From NCBI GenBank assembly GCA_028353405.1, contig JAOMOG010000002.1:1-64000 (forward strand): a stretch of 64,000 bases of DNA, read 5' to 3'. Below, in pieces: positions 25,785 to 34,680 of the stretch. Position numbers and translations under genes: made by a program. The notes below the pieces were generated by a model. The model ran no database searches, was not told the DNA's origin, and worked only from the letters and a program-made list of their open reading frames with translations. The stretch comes from Candidatus Poseidoniaceae archaeon. Lineage in GTDB: Archaea > Thermoplasmatota > Poseidoniia > Poseidoniales > Poseidoniaceae. The stretch's first letter is position 1. Each line of letters opens with the position of its first letter.

Positions 25785-26972
25785 TTAGGATTCTTGCTCA
25801 ACTTCAGTATCAAGATTGTTCGGAATTTCTCCTATTGCTTGCCTAAGGGAAGAGCGAAGTTCTGTAAGTTCTCCATAGCAAATTAGAACATCGGCGTATC
25901 TTAATTGTAATTCCGAGTCCGGATTCCACAACAATGAATTATCTCTTGACAATGCGAAAACAGGAACTTCCACACTACTTTTGAAAAGATCACACAATCT
26001 TTCTCCAACGAGATTCGGATGATTTCTAATTTGCAAAGACATCATTCCTTGGCCAGGGACAGTTCGCATCAATTGGTCTAAATCAACTTTAGAGAATGAA
26101 GCTTCAGAAGTAACGAAGTCAATAATGTCGCCAGCGACATTCACTCCACTAGCCTTTTCAATTCCTTCTAGGCCAGGTGATGAATTTACTTCTAGAACCA
26201 ATGGGCCTTGGTCGGATTCAAGCAGATCCACTCCAGCGATATGTAACCCTAATACGCGGGCTGCACGACAAGCAACCTCTGCAATGTCGTCAGGTAGGTC
26301 AACCTTTTCGACAGTACCATTGAGGTGGTAATTGCTTCTAAATTCTCTACCTCTTGCTCTTCTACGCATACTAGCAACTACCTTGTCACCAACGACTAGA
26401 GCCCGAATATCTTTGCCATGTGATTCTGCAATATATTCTTGAATTAAAATTGAACGTCCTGTCATTAACAATCCCTGAACTAGATTCTTTGCTTCGTGCA
26501 GAGTATGTCGCAAGAAAACTCCTTGCCCCTGTGTTCCAGAAGTAACCTTGATGACGACTGGTAGGCCTCCGACTGAATCAATAGCGGCTTCAATATCTAA
26601 TGTGTCTCGAACATAGGTCGTTCTTGGAACTGGAATATTATTTCTTGCAAGAATTTGGCTGGCGTGTAATTTGTCACGACTTTGCAATATCCCTTGGCCA
26701 GTATTTGCAGTCCATACATCCAATTGCTCCAAATGTCGTAAAACTGCAACACCATGTTTTGTGATGGAATGTCCAATTCGAGGAATTATTGCATCAAATG
26801 CGAATGATTCACCCTTGTATGTGACATTGGTATCACCATTTGCAACGAAAAGGGAGAATTTCATTGGATCTACAACTTCGACCTCAATCCCTCGTTTTTT
26901 ACACTCTTCAACCAATCTTCTGGTACTATACAAACGGGGTCCACGTGATAGCACAGCAACACGAATTCCCAT
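25785..26972 (-). CDS. RimK-like ATP-grasp ligase fused to a C-terminal TrkA-C/RCK_C-like domain
   Basis: Residues 1-285 form a RimK/LysX/MptN-type ATP-grasp enzyme. They contain the pre-ATP region RDKLHASQILARNNIPVPRT, ATP lysine and loop VVIKVTSGTQGQGV, DIRALVVGDKVVASMRRRA and the metal-binding AGVDLLESD...LVLEVNSSPGLEGI. Such enzymes add glutamate or another amino acid to a carboxylate on a protein or cofactor. The last 100 residues read as RCK_C/TrkA-C (NHPNLVGERLCDL, VPVFALSRDNSLLWNPDSE, YADVLICYGE), a ligand-binding regulatory domain of K+ transporters. The substrate cannot be told from sequence; F420 and S6 tail ligases are options. The ATG at 26972 gives MGIRVAVLSRGPRLYSTRRL. Confidence 0.83.
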   Translation of the reverse strand: MGIRVAVLSRGPRLYSTRRLVEECKKRGIEVEVVDPMKFSLFVANGDTNVTYKGESFAFDAIIPRIGHSITKHGVAVLRHLEQLDVWTANTGQGILQSRDKLHASQILARNNIPVPRTTYVRDTLDIEAAIDSVGGLPVVIKVTSGTQGQGVFLRHTLHEAKNLVQGLLMTGRSILIQEYIAESHGKDIRALVVGDKVVASMRRRARGREFRSNYHLNGTVEKVDLPDDIAEVACRAARVLGLHIAGVDLLESDQGPLVLEVNSSPGLEGIEKASGVNVAGDIIDFVTSEASFSKVDLDQLMRTVPGQGMMSLQIRNHPNLVGERLCDLFKSSVEVPVFALSRDNSLLWNPDSELQLRYADVLICYGELTELRSSLRQAIGEIPNNLDTEVEQES

Positions 26973-27066
26973 GTTACACGCAAATAGGCCTCATTATTGA
27001 GGTCATCGCCTTTCACGGTGTTGACTTTCCGTTTCTTTCAAGTGCTTGGATAATGTGGCAACGGAT

Positions 27067-28074
27067 ATGACCGACGATGAGCAGGTAGAACTTGCCAACG
27101 ATATTACTGTCGATGAAGACATGGATGAGAAACTAGAAGACATGTCATTAGCTGGACGTAAGGCGGCATTAAAACAGGCTCGCTGGAATGTTTTCATGTA
27201 TCTGGGGATCGCAGCAATTTTGTTTGGTTTTGCATTATTTCCAATGCCATTTGCAGCGAATTATGATGATTTTACCAATTCAGCGGAGAAAGATGTTGGA
27301 TACATTTGGGGATTGCCAATTCCAGGTGATGATTTTACAGATGTACCAGTTACGATATCAGTCGATGTAATCAATCCTCCAGCACAGTCTGGAGTTTTAC
27401 TTGGTGCCTATCTAATACAAGCGGATGATTGTCAAAGTAATCTTGGAGAATTTACTCCGTTGGCAAGGAATGGAAGCGGCCATACCCACCATTATCAGGT
27501 GACAAAAGATACTCCAAGTGCTGGTGTAACATACGATTTTGAATTTGATGTTGACCCTGCTGCTTATTGCATGATAGTTCAATATGTAGATTCTAATGGA
27601 GATAATTTAGGTGATGTGAATTCCGATATGAAGGTTAACGGAAAGATGTGGCCAAACCAAATATTCGCAGGAGTGCTTGGGTTATGTTGTTTATTCATCT
27701 CAATCTTTGCCTTTACCGGTGCTCAGAAGCATGGTGAAACAGTGCGCTCTATGTTAGAAGGCACCAATGAAACGACCGAATCCAAAGTATTATCTGAAAT
27801 TTCCAAGGACAAAATCGCAGCAGGACCTGCCGGTGCACCACCTTCAGGACCAACAGGCGGCCCTACAAGTGGGCCAACATCTGGCCCGCCAGCCGCTCCA
27901 CCAGCAGAAGTGGAACAAAGTGAACCAGTTGCCGAAGAAGTAACTGAAGAAGTTGGTGAAAGGTTCGAAGAAACAGATAATGGTTATTATTTCAAAATAT
28001 ATGCTGATGGCACCTATGCCCAATCGGTTTATGTTAAATCGGAAGATGGTTCATTCAGTGCTTACGAAGAATGA
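27067..28074 (+). CDS. Two-helix membrane protein with Pro-rich linker and C-terminal NGY module
   Basis: The acidic N-terminus (MTDDEQVELANDITVDEDMD) is cytoplasmic. Helix 1 lies near residues 42-65 (MYLGIAAILFGFALFPMPF). An extracellular beta domain of about 140 residues has two cysteines (DDCQSN, YCMIVQ), and helix 2 lies near 207-228 (GVLGLCCLFISIFAF). The tail has a Gly/Pro repeat (GPTGGPTSGPTSGPP), an acidic stretch and a final module ETDNGYYFKIYADGTYAQS. No enzyme motif is seen. Alternative starts are GTG 27055 and TTG 27046. The end module resembles that of the giant protein at 1212-5438. Confidence 0.68.
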   Translation: MTDDEQVELANDITVDEDMDEKLEDMSLAGRKAALKQARWNVFMYLGIAAILFGFALFPMPFAANYDDFTNSAEKDVGYIWGLPIPGDDFTDVPVTISVDVINPPAQSGVLLGAYLIQADDCQSNLGEFTPLARNGSGHTHHYQVTKDTPSAGVTYDFEFDVDPAAYCMIVQYVDSNGDNLGDVNSDMKVNGKMWPNQIFAGVLGLCCLFISIFAFTGAQKHGETVRSMLEGTNETTESKVLSEISKDKIAAGPAGAPPSGPTGGPTSGPTSGPPAAPPAEVEQSEPVAEEVTEEVGERFEETDNGYYFKIYADGTYAQSVYVKSEDGSFSAYEE

Positions 28075-28178
28075 GAAGACCTTCATTACCGATTTCAATT
28101 AGTAACCTTGCCTTTTTGATAACCCTTCGTGAATGGCCATTTAATTGACCCAACAAGGGCAGGTCTTGAAAGGGATTA

Positions 28179-30341
28179 ATGCGCGCCATTGGTTTGGAGT
28201 TCACTATGACGGTAGAAGAGACATCCTCTTTGACGGTTGCCAAATTGAAGGCCTTATGCATTTTGAACGATTTATCAACTACAGGTAAAAAAAGTGTTTT
28301 AGTTGAAAGATTACTAGAGTTTGGGCTTGATAGAAGCGCAATTGGGCTGTCTGAAAAGAAGGTCTCTAAAGCAAAACCTTCCAAGGAAAAAAAGCCCGCA
28401 GTAGTCGAAGAAGAATTTGTAATGTCATTGGAAGATGAATCTACATTAACTCCTGAAGAAGATGAAGTAATTTTACAAGATATAGAACTTGCAGATGAGG
28501 ATTTCATTGATGCTGAGATTCTTGATGCAGATCTCATCGATGAAATAGATGAGGATAAACCAGCCCCAATTCCTCGTAAATCAAAGGAGAATTACAAACC
28601 AGCAACTCTTTTCGATATTATCAAACGCCCACAAGTTGCTGCTGTATTACTAACCGCAATGATGCTTGCAGCTGGAGGTTGGTGGTTCATCAATAACCAA
28701 CTTGACCCATTTACAGGAGATCCTCTAAAATATGGTGACGAGATGAAATATTCAATTTCAGAAGGTGAATTTATTGCCACTGAAGGGTTCTTAGATTTAG
28801 TATTAGACAATATAGAGACTGAAGATGATATCTGTAAAATTAGACTTGAATATTCTGGAATGGGTCAAACTTCAATTGTTGACGGTGGCGCGGATGAACT
28901 ATCTTCGCAAAGTTCGTTGGATAGATTAGGCGCCGTCTCAGTACGTGGTGGCCAAGGTGCTGATTGGCTTGCTGTTGAAGCAACCAATTCTTTTGACTTT
29001 GATAGATTTACAGTACAACGCCATCTTCGCTCACTTCTACCTTCAGCCCCTTGTTCCGAAACATTTGCCAGCGTTAGTGGTTCTTCAGAACTAACCTCGA
29101 CAAGTTGGACTGAATTAAGAGAACAATCATCTATTGCTAATCAAGTTCAATGGAGCGTAACTCTAGATGATGCTTACCAAGGCAATGCAATGTCTTATGG
29201 GGTTGGCTCATTGTTCGGTGGGCTAGAAACAATAGCGCCTGGATTTGCCTTGCTTTTACAACCGGTTGAAGTCAAAGAATTATTTGCCAATGATTTGATT
29301 GATAATGATGCGACAGGATCTAACCTTGGATGGGATTGGAGAGTTATCGGAATTGAAGAAATTGGTAATGATCCCATGTGGAAAATCACCGCAACTCATC
29401 ATGATTTGGAAGCATATTGTCTTGGCTCTGCTTCGATGACCCTTTGGGTTGGAGAAGACAGCCCATGGGTTGCTAAACAAACAGTAGATGTAGTAATTTC
29501 AGGAAGCGATTCCAATCGAGCAGGTTGTTCTACAACTTCAAAATTACTAGGAGATTATGTCTTGCCTGATGGTGAATTAGAAATCCACCATTCCTTCGAT
29601 CGCATCACTCTTGAGAGAGGTGTTAAACTACTTGATTTGGGTAAGAATTATGATAATCGTCCTCAAGCAAATGAATTCCAACCAAGTAGTGATGATTTAA
29701 TTGATTGGGGTAATTCAGATAATCACCTACCAGATGAATCCGATAAAAGAGGCTATAATTTAGAACAATCAATTCAATGTTTGGATTATTTTTCAGGTGA
29801 GATAACCGGAGCAACAGCTGCATTGAACGATGGCGGTTATATCTGGCGAGCAATCGATGAAAGGGCAAATGGCGTAACTACTTGGAATATGTCGTGGGTG
29901 GCGACTGACAATACTGCAGGTTGGGTTAAATTTTCAATAAGCGGTCAAGCCAGTCAAGAGAATTGTAATTATCTTGACAAAGGAGCATATGATGAAGAAA
30001 TATCATATAATCGTAATTCCATTCCGAGCGTCTTGAATCTCAGTATGATGGAGGAACGCTTAATCGATAATTCTCGTTACCCTCAATTAACTGGAAATGA
30101 CAAATTTTTCACTACTGGTGGAGATTATCATCCAGAGACAAGGATGGGATATTTGGTAATGGTTCCAGATAGCGGGCTCAATTCAATCCTCAATAATTTT
30201 GTTGATAGTTCAAGCGGTGCAACTACGGTTGACATGTCGCGCGAATGGGATTCTGGACAATGGTCTAATTATCTTTCTTTAGTTGCAGATGCAAGCGATG
30301 GAAGATTGATTGGTTGGAACCTTATTCAAGGACCGTTGTGA
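28179..30341 (+). CDS. Membrane protein with cytoplasmic SAP domain and large extracellular domain
   Basis: Residues 17-50 match a SAP domain (SSLTVAKLKALCILNDLSTT, GKKSVLVERLLEFG), a DNA/RNA-binding helix-turn-helix. A Lys-rich linker and then an acidic linker (DFIDAEILDADLIDEI) follow. One helix sits at 152-172 (VAAVLLTAMMLAAGGWWF). The remaining 545 residues are acidic, beta-rich and carry cysteines typical of exported proteins. There is no signal peptide, so the helix acts as a signal anchor with the SAP end inside. It may tether DNA or RNA to the membrane, as an inference. The next gene follows after 10 bases. Confidence 0.72.
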   Translation: MRAIGLEFTMTVEETSSLTVAKLKALCILNDLSTTGKKSVLVERLLEFGLDRSAIGLSEKKVSKAKPSKEKKPAVVEEEFVMSLEDESTLTPEEDEVILQDIELADEDFIDAEILDADLIDEIDEDKPAPIPRKSKENYKPATLFDIIKRPQVAAVLLTAMMLAAGGWWFINNQLDPFTGDPLKYGDEMKYSISEGEFIATEGFLDLVLDNIETEDDICKIRLEYSGMGQTSIVDGGADELSSQSSLDRLGAVSVRGGQGADWLAVEATNSFDFDRFTVQRHLRSLLPSAPCSETFASVSGSSELTSTSWTELREQSSIANQVQWSVTLDDAYQGNAMSYGVGSLFGGLETIAPGFALLLQPVEVKELFANDLIDNDATGSNLGWDWRVIGIEEIGNDPMWKITATHHDLEAYCLGSASMTLWVGEDSPWVAKQTVDVVISGSDSNRAGCSTTSKLLGDYVLPDGELEIHHSFDRITLERGVKLLDLGKNYDNRPQANEFQPSSDDLIDWGNSDNHLPDESDKRGYNLEQSIQCLDYFSGEITGATAALNDGGYIWRAIDERANGVTTWNMSWVATDNTAGWVKFSISGQASQENCNYLDKGAYDEEISYNRNSIPSVLNLSMMEERLIDNSRYPQLTGNDKFFTTGGDYHPETRMGYLVMVPDSGLNSILNNFVDSSSGATTVDMSREWDSGQWSNYLSLVADASDGRLIGWNLIQGPL

Positions 30342-30351
30342 GGTGATTAAT

Positions 30352-30750
30352 GTGGAAGATAAAATCGGTCGCGGTTTAGACCACCTTATAGAACAAAACT
30401 CTACCGAATTAGAGTTCCTTTCCGCCTATGGCACAGGGGCGATCGAATCGGATGTAGATGTGAACTCTTTGTTGGATGCACTTGTTCGCTTTTTGAAAGC
30501 TGGGCAGGTTAAAACAAAGCAATCCGATAACAAAGTAACATTTTCATTTGGAACAGCGACTATGACTGATAAAGGGCTACATTTAGAATGTAATGGGGAA
30601 AATTTACCATTGGTCAATAGTGATTTGACGCAAGTTGGTTTTGTTGATGGCAATTTATCCAAAGACAAGTCAAGTGTTTCAGTGGTAATGCAAAATTGGA
30701 ATTACGAACAGCGACGCTTCGTTGAACGTTTAGTAGAATATCTCAATTAA
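30352..30750 (+). CDS. Small soluble acidic protein, unknown
   Basis: The protein has 132 residues. The GTG at 30352 is chosen because GAGGTGA lies directly upstream, overlapping the end of the previous gene; no ATG fits. It has a helical N-terminus (VEDKIGRGLDHLIEQNSTEL) followed by beta strands and a helical end (YEQRRFVERLVEYLN). No signal peptide, helix or known motif is present. Its coupling to the SAP-membrane gene suggests a shared role. The end overlaps the convergent gene by 4 bases. Confidence 0.65.
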   Translation: MEDKIGRGLDHLIEQNSTELEFLSAYGTGAIESDVDVNSLLDALVRFLKAGQVKTKQSDNKVTFSFGTATMTDKGLHLECNGENLPLVNSDLTQVGFVDGNLSKDKSSVSVVMQNWNYEQRRFVERLVEYLN

Positions 30751-31313
30751 TTGCGACGGTAATACGCGATTGCCATTACAATAGACCCTAGCATTATCGG
30801 TAATGTAAATCCGGGAAGTATGCCACCCTCATCATCAATCTTACATCCATCATCAGTGGAATCTGCGCCACCCCAGACATCCTCGTTAAACCAGCAAGAT
30901 GACCATGTTTTGAACCAATCTCCCTGAGGGAAATGTTCCTTATCTCCGTTTTCGTAATTAGCGGTAACTCTCCAGTTAACATATGTGTGGTCAGAAGGAG
31001 GGGTGATAGCAATCGCATAGTTCCTACTTGGTTCAATTTCATGTGGGACTGGTGGGTCACACACGCCATCGTTAGTACATATTTGCGTGGTGATGGAAAG
31101 AGTAGTTCCATTTGCATACGCATCGTCATCTATTTTTATTTCAAAGTTCCAATCTTTACCATCAATGCTAGGAGTTGTTCTTTCAACAATTGAGAACGGA
31201 ACTTCTGATTCATCCGGGTTTTTATCAACGCCTCCAGTTAACGATGAACCGGCGACTAAAGGGAATATTAGAGTGGCAATCAACAACATTGAGATGAGAT
31301 GACGGCCGTGCAT
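30747..31313 (-). CDS. Secreted protein with PGF-CTERM-like C-terminal anchor
   Basis: The 188-residue protein has a signal peptide (MHGRHLISMLLIATLIFPLV). An extracellular domain follows with five cysteines (ICTNDGVCDP, SSCWF, DGCKIDD). The C-terminal tripartite tail has PGF, a hydrophobic helix and a basic end (LPGFTLPIMLGSIVMAIA, then YYRRN). This matches the PGF-CTERM pattern processed by archaeosortase A in other euryarchaea. The start at 31313 avoids overlap with the PUA gene. The function of the extracellular domain is unknown. Confidence 0.7.
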   Translation of the reverse strand: MHGRHLISMLLIATLIFPLVAGSSLTGGVDKNPDESEVPFSIVERTTPSIDGKDWNFEIKIDDDAYANGTTLSITTQICTNDGVCDPPVPHEIEPSRNYAIAITPPSDHTYVNWRVTANYENGDKEHFPQGDWFKTWSSCWFNEDVWGGADSTDDGCKIDDEGGILPGFTLPIMLGSIVMAIAYYRRN

Positions 31314-31348
31314 ATCACTTGCTTGTACCGATACTTCTTGATACTTAC

Positions 31349-31858
31349 TCAACTATCCATGTCCCAAAGTTCATCTCCAACCCAATGAAGAGTTTTGACT
31401 CCCTTCCCCTTACTGGAGGCGATTAATTCAGAACTATCCATGGTTGTCCAACCGATGGCAAGAGGGCGTTGATGTTTCATGTCACGAATCCAAACCAAAT
31501 CACCAACTTCGATACTCGGGTCAGCATCTTGAATTCCAGCCACCATACAATCCGCACCATTCATCAAGAATGGAATTGCACCATGATCAACATTAACCCA
31601 TTTTGCAGAATCAGAATGTTCTAAAAATCCGCGCAGAGTCAAAAATGCGAAACGCTTCCCATCATCATTTTTCAATTCAACCGATTTGGCTATTTTGTCT
31701 ACAAAGACCATTTGCCAAGGACCATATTCAGCCATTTCAAGGAAAGCGCCATCAACAGCCAAATCAATACCAAGGGCAGATTCTAATTCTTTTAACAAAG
31801 GTGCGATTTGTTTTCTACGGACTGGTCGTCGCTTTTTGATATGCCATTCCTTTGCCAT
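31349..31858 (-). CDS. PUA-domain RNA-binding protein, MCT-1/Tma20-like
   Basis: The protein has 169 residues. A basic N-terminus (MAKEWHIKKRRPVRRKQIAP) precedes a pre-PUA alpha/beta part. A C-terminal PUA domain follows (VNVDHGAIPFLMNGADCMVA, VGDLVWIRDMKHQRPLAIG). The VDxGAxxxxxxGAxxxxPG-like run is the PUA signature. Archaeal proteins of this layout are homologues of eukaryotic MCT-1/Tma20, which act in translation re-initiation and ribosome recycling. The role here is inferred. The ATG at 31858 directly follows an in-frame TTG. Confidence 0.8.
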   Translation of the reverse strand: MAKEWHIKKRRPVRRKQIAPLLKELESALGIDLAVDGAFLEMAEYGPWQMVFVDKIAKSVELKNDDGKRFAFLTLRGFLEHSDSAKWVNVDHGAIPFLMNGADCMVAGIQDADPSIEVGDLVWIRDMKHQRPLAIGWTTMDSSELIASSKGKGVKTLHWVGDELWDMDS

Positions 31859-31937
31859 CAAAGAGTGCTATAGGCTACTACTTTTGACCCTTAGCACTAC
31901 CAACTTGTTCATTTGGCGTTTTGTCCTGGGCAGGTTT

Positions 31938-32546
31938 ATGGCACTATGGTGTACTATCCGAACTTTTTCTAAACATGCTGAAGAACTTGGTAATCAGCAA
32001 CCGATAGAACCGGTATTTTTTGTCAAACCGCAAAACTGCATCACTCGACAAGGCCCATTGCAAATTTCACAGCATCCGGGGGAAGTTCATCATGAAATTG
32101 AATGTATAATTCGTTTGGGAAATAATCTCCAACCGGAGGCAGTAGCAGTTGGTTTGGATTTGACTGATAGAGCTGCACAATCGATATGCCGAGAACAACA
32201 AATACCTTGGGCTAAAGGAAAGTGTTTCAAAGGCAGTGCAGTGATTGGTCCGTTTTCTGATTATACAGATGATATACATTCAATGGTCGATGAAGAAAAA
32301 GGATTGGCTCTGATCTTAACAGTAAATGGAGTGGTTGTTCAGCAAGCTCCTCTTTCGCAAATGAGTATTACTCCAAGTATGCAACTCGTTGCACTCCAGC
32401 AGTGGGCGCCGGTCTGTCCAGGTGATTACTTGTTCACAGGTACGCCTGCAGGAGTTGGACAATTACATGCTGGAGATAGATTAGTTGCAATATTACAGAC
32501 GATAGATGGCCGTTCAGTATCGCGCTTTGAAGCGAATTGTATCTAA
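31938..32546 (+). CDS. Fumarylacetoacetate hydrolase (FAH) family protein
   Basis: The 202-residue protein matches the FAH fold (PF01557): PVFFVKPQNCI at the start, the metal-binding HHEIECIIRLG (E-x-E pair), VGLDLTDRAAQ, WAKGKCFKGSAVIGPF with the catalytic Lys, and FTGTPAGVGQLHAGD. The spacing resembles YcgM/FAHD1, which act as acylpyruvate hydrolase or oxaloacetate decarboxylase. The exact substrate is not decided by sequence. The ATG at 31938 is preferred; the frame is open upstream but lies antisense to the PUA gene there. Confidence 0.87.
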   Translation: MALWCTIRTFSKHAEELGNQQPIEPVFFVKPQNCITRQGPLQISQHPGEVHHEIECIIRLGNNLQPEAVAVGLDLTDRAAQSICREQQIPWAKGKCFKGSAVIGPFSDYTDDIHSMVDEEKGLALILTVNGVVVQQAPLSQMSITPSMQLVALQQWAPVCPGDYLFTGTPAGVGQLHAGDRLVAILQTIDGRSVSRFEANCI

Positions 32547-32602
32547 GGGTTGCTTTCATATATGGTTGGCCGGTCGGATGGAGTCGTAAGGATTGGATTA
32601 TT

Positions 32603-32983
32603 ATGGCACAATGGCATGGAATCTCTCGTCGCAAACCCTCAGGTGGTCGTCTAGTTCAGGCTCGCAGCAAGCGTTCTACTGAAATCTCGACCGAAAAACA
32701 ATTCGCATTAGTTGGCGAACCAAAGCGCAAAATCTACCGAAAGACCGGTGGAAATATCATGGTTCGTGTCATGTCAGAAAACCGAGTTTCTCTAAATGAT
32801 ACCAAAACTGGAAAGACTACAATTGGAATCATCCATTCAGTAATTGAGAACCAATCTAATCCAAACTATGTTCGTAGAAACATTCTGGTCAAGGGAGCAA
32901 TTATCGAAACCGACAAAGGTCGTGCACGTATTACTTCTCGTCCAGGTAAAGATGGCGTTATCAACGGCATCCTTCTTGAATGA
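32603..32983 (+). CDS. Ribosomal protein eS8 (S8e)
   Basis: Its 126 residues begin MAQWHGISRRKPSGGRL, the archaeal S8e start, and include RSKRSTEISTEKQFALVGEP and the conserved VRRNILVKGAIIETDKGRAR. The terminal segment GKDGVINGILLE is the typical S8e end. It is a structural protein of the small ribosomal subunit, present in archaea and eukaryotes but not bacteria. SRP19 follows after 59 bases. Confidence 0.95.
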   Translation: MAQWHGISRRKPSGGRLVQARSKRSTEISTEKQFALVGEPKRKIYRKTGGNIMVRVMSENRVSLNDTKTGKTTIGIIHSVIENQSNPNYVRRNILVKGAIIETDKGRARITSRPGKDGVINGILLE

Positions 32984-33042
32984 TTTGATAACCCTGTTAT
33001 CCTCACCGGTATGATGGGGCATTACCCCAGTGAGGTGAGATG

Positions 33043-33504
33043 ATGGAACACAACCCAGACAGACTCAGTATCTGGCCAGGTTATTTTAATGCCAAAATTT
33101 CACGCCGCAAAGGCCGTCGCGTCCCAAAAGACTCTTCGGTAATCAAACCAGATTTAGAAGGATTATTTCTTGCAGCAAGAAAAGTAGGGCTTCGTAAAAT
33201 CAAGCGCGAAGAAGGAACTAGTCACCCGCGCCGCCCTCATGGTGGTGAAGGAAGATTATGGGTTTCCAGAGCAGGTTCCAAACAGAGCATTGGCGCAAAT
33301 TCAAAAGAAGAAATTTTACAATTAATCGGTGGTGAATGGCGCCAGATGCAACGCGACTTGAAAGAAGCAAAGGCAGATCGAGAAGAAAGAGGTCCACAAG
33401 CAGGTGACCGCCGAGCACGTTCACAAAGAAAAGGAAGTAGCCGCCAGTCCAACAAAGAACCTTCTAAAAAGAAGAGCTTCAAGAAAAGAGGATTCAAGAA
33501 CTGA
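33043..33504 (+). CDS. Signal recognition particle 19 kDa protein (SRP19)
   Basis: The 153-residue protein has SRP19 features: the N-terminal SIWPGYFNAKISRRKGRRVP (the WPxYxDxxxSRxxGRRxP pattern) and later KIKREEGTSHPRR (helix-8 RNA contact). A Lys/Arg/Ser-rich tail follows that is longer than usual. It binds SRP RNA and promotes SRP54 loading. GAGGTGAG at 33032-33039 directly precedes ATGATG; spacing favours the second ATG at 33043. The neighbour S8e and the distant Sec61 beta fit a translation and secretion setting. Confidence 0.9.
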   Translation: MEHNPDRLSIWPGYFNAKISRRKGRRVPKDSSVIKPDLEGLFLAARKVGLRKIKREEGTSHPRRPHGGEGRLWVSRAGSKQSIGANSKEEILQLIGGEWRQMQRDLKEAKADREERGPQAGDRRARSQRKGSSRQSNKEPSKKKSFKKRGFKN

Positions 33505-33506
33505 AT

Positions 33507-34529
33507 TCAATTTGTAGGAACTTCGTGCAACCAACCAAAGGTATCAGGTGAAGTTTCACTTTGTATTCCAGTTAATTGATCGTAAAGAGCCGTTGTAATC
33601 TCGCCAGGAATTCCATTACCATATACTGTTTTATTTTCACCCTTGGTTATTGAACCGATAGGAGAGATTACCGCAGCAGTTCCACAACAGAAAGCCTCAT
33701 CAGCACTCATTGCAAATTCAGCAGTTACCTTTGTTTCAATTACTTCCATTCCATTTTTACGAGCCAATTTAATAATTGAATCACGAGTAATACCTGGTAA
33801 TATTGTTCCAGTTAATTCAGGAGTGTATAATATCCCATCCTTTAGACAGAAGAAATTAGCAGCACCGACTTCCTCTATACAGGAATGTGTCTCAGCATCT
33901 AGATAGATTACTTCAGAGTAACCAGCAGCCTTCGCTTTCTTGCTTGGCATCATTCCAGGCGCATAATTTCCAATCGCCTTGACGCCGCCAGAGCCACCAG
34001 GTGCAGCACGATGATATTCTTCTGAAATCAGTAAATCAATCGCAGTAACTCCTCCTTTGAAATAAGGCCCTACTGGAGTTACATAAACCAAGAATGTGTA
34101 TGATGGAGCGGGTGAAACTCCCAGAACAGGTCCTGAACCCATTAGCAATGGGCGCACATAAAGTGCGCCTTTACCCATCGGCGGAATCCACTTCAAATTA
34201 GCTGCAACTACCTGTTCAACAGCATCGATGAATACAGATTCTGGAACAGGCGGCATTTTCAAACGGTCAGCGCCTCGTTGCATTCTCCTAGCATTTTCTT
34301 CAGGCCTAAAAAATACAACTCTATCGTTTGCAGTTCGATATGCTTTCATCCCTTCAAACAAGCCTTGACCATAATTTAGAACACCAGCGGCTGGAGAAAT
34401 TGACATATTTCCATATGGGCGTAAATCCCCAGGCATCCAAGCCTCATCTTGCTTAGTTTCTGTCAAATACATTGTATCTGTTGGCGTTAAGGAAAATGTT
34501 AGGCTATCCCAATCGATATCATTGCTCAT
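33507..34529 (-). CDS. ilvE: Branched-chain amino acid aminotransferase (class IV)
   Basis: The 340-residue protein has the group II BCAT layout. It contains GVLNYGQGLFEGMKAYRTAN, ALYVRPLLMGSGPVLG, the PLP-lysine region GGVKAIGNYAPGM, the glutamate motif IEEVGAANFF, GTILPGITRDS and CCGTAAVISPIG. It catalyses the last step of leucine, isoleucine and valine synthesis with glutamate as donor. The ATG at 34529 begins MSNDIDWDSLTFSL, which aligns with the family N-terminus; 11 upstream codons are open but not needed. Confidence 0.94.
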   Translation of the reverse strand: MSNDIDWDSLTFSLTPTDTMYLTETKQDEAWMPGDLRPYGNMSISPAAGVLNYGQGLFEGMKAYRTANDRVVFFRPEENARRMQRGADRLKMPPVPESVFIDAVEQVVAANLKWIPPMGKGALYVRPLLMGSGPVLGVSPAPSYTFLVYVTPVGPYFKGGVTAIDLLISEEYHRAAPGGSGGVKAIGNYAPGMMPSKKAKAAGYSEVIYLDAETHSCIEEVGAANFFCLKDGILYTPELTGTILPGITRDSIIKLARKNGMEVIETKVTAEFAMSADEAFCCGTAAVISPIGSITKGENKTVYGNGIPGEITTALYDQLTGIQSETSPDTFGWLHEVPTN

Positions 34530-34680
34530 AATTTCACCAAGCCCACATTTGTTCGGGAGCATAGACCCCTTTCAAGGGTTGTGGCCGTTTTGCCAATATG
34601 TTGGGCAGGAGAAAGTTTGGAGATATACCCGTAGGGGTGGGTTGAAGGACTGTGCGCCGTTTTGGTTGTTAGGGGAGTCT

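Noticed and set aside
33237..33497. Antisense frames with Cys/Pro/Leu-rich products opposite SRP19
   Set aside because: Opposite a basic low-complexity tail; no start signal, and SRP19 is clearly the real gene.
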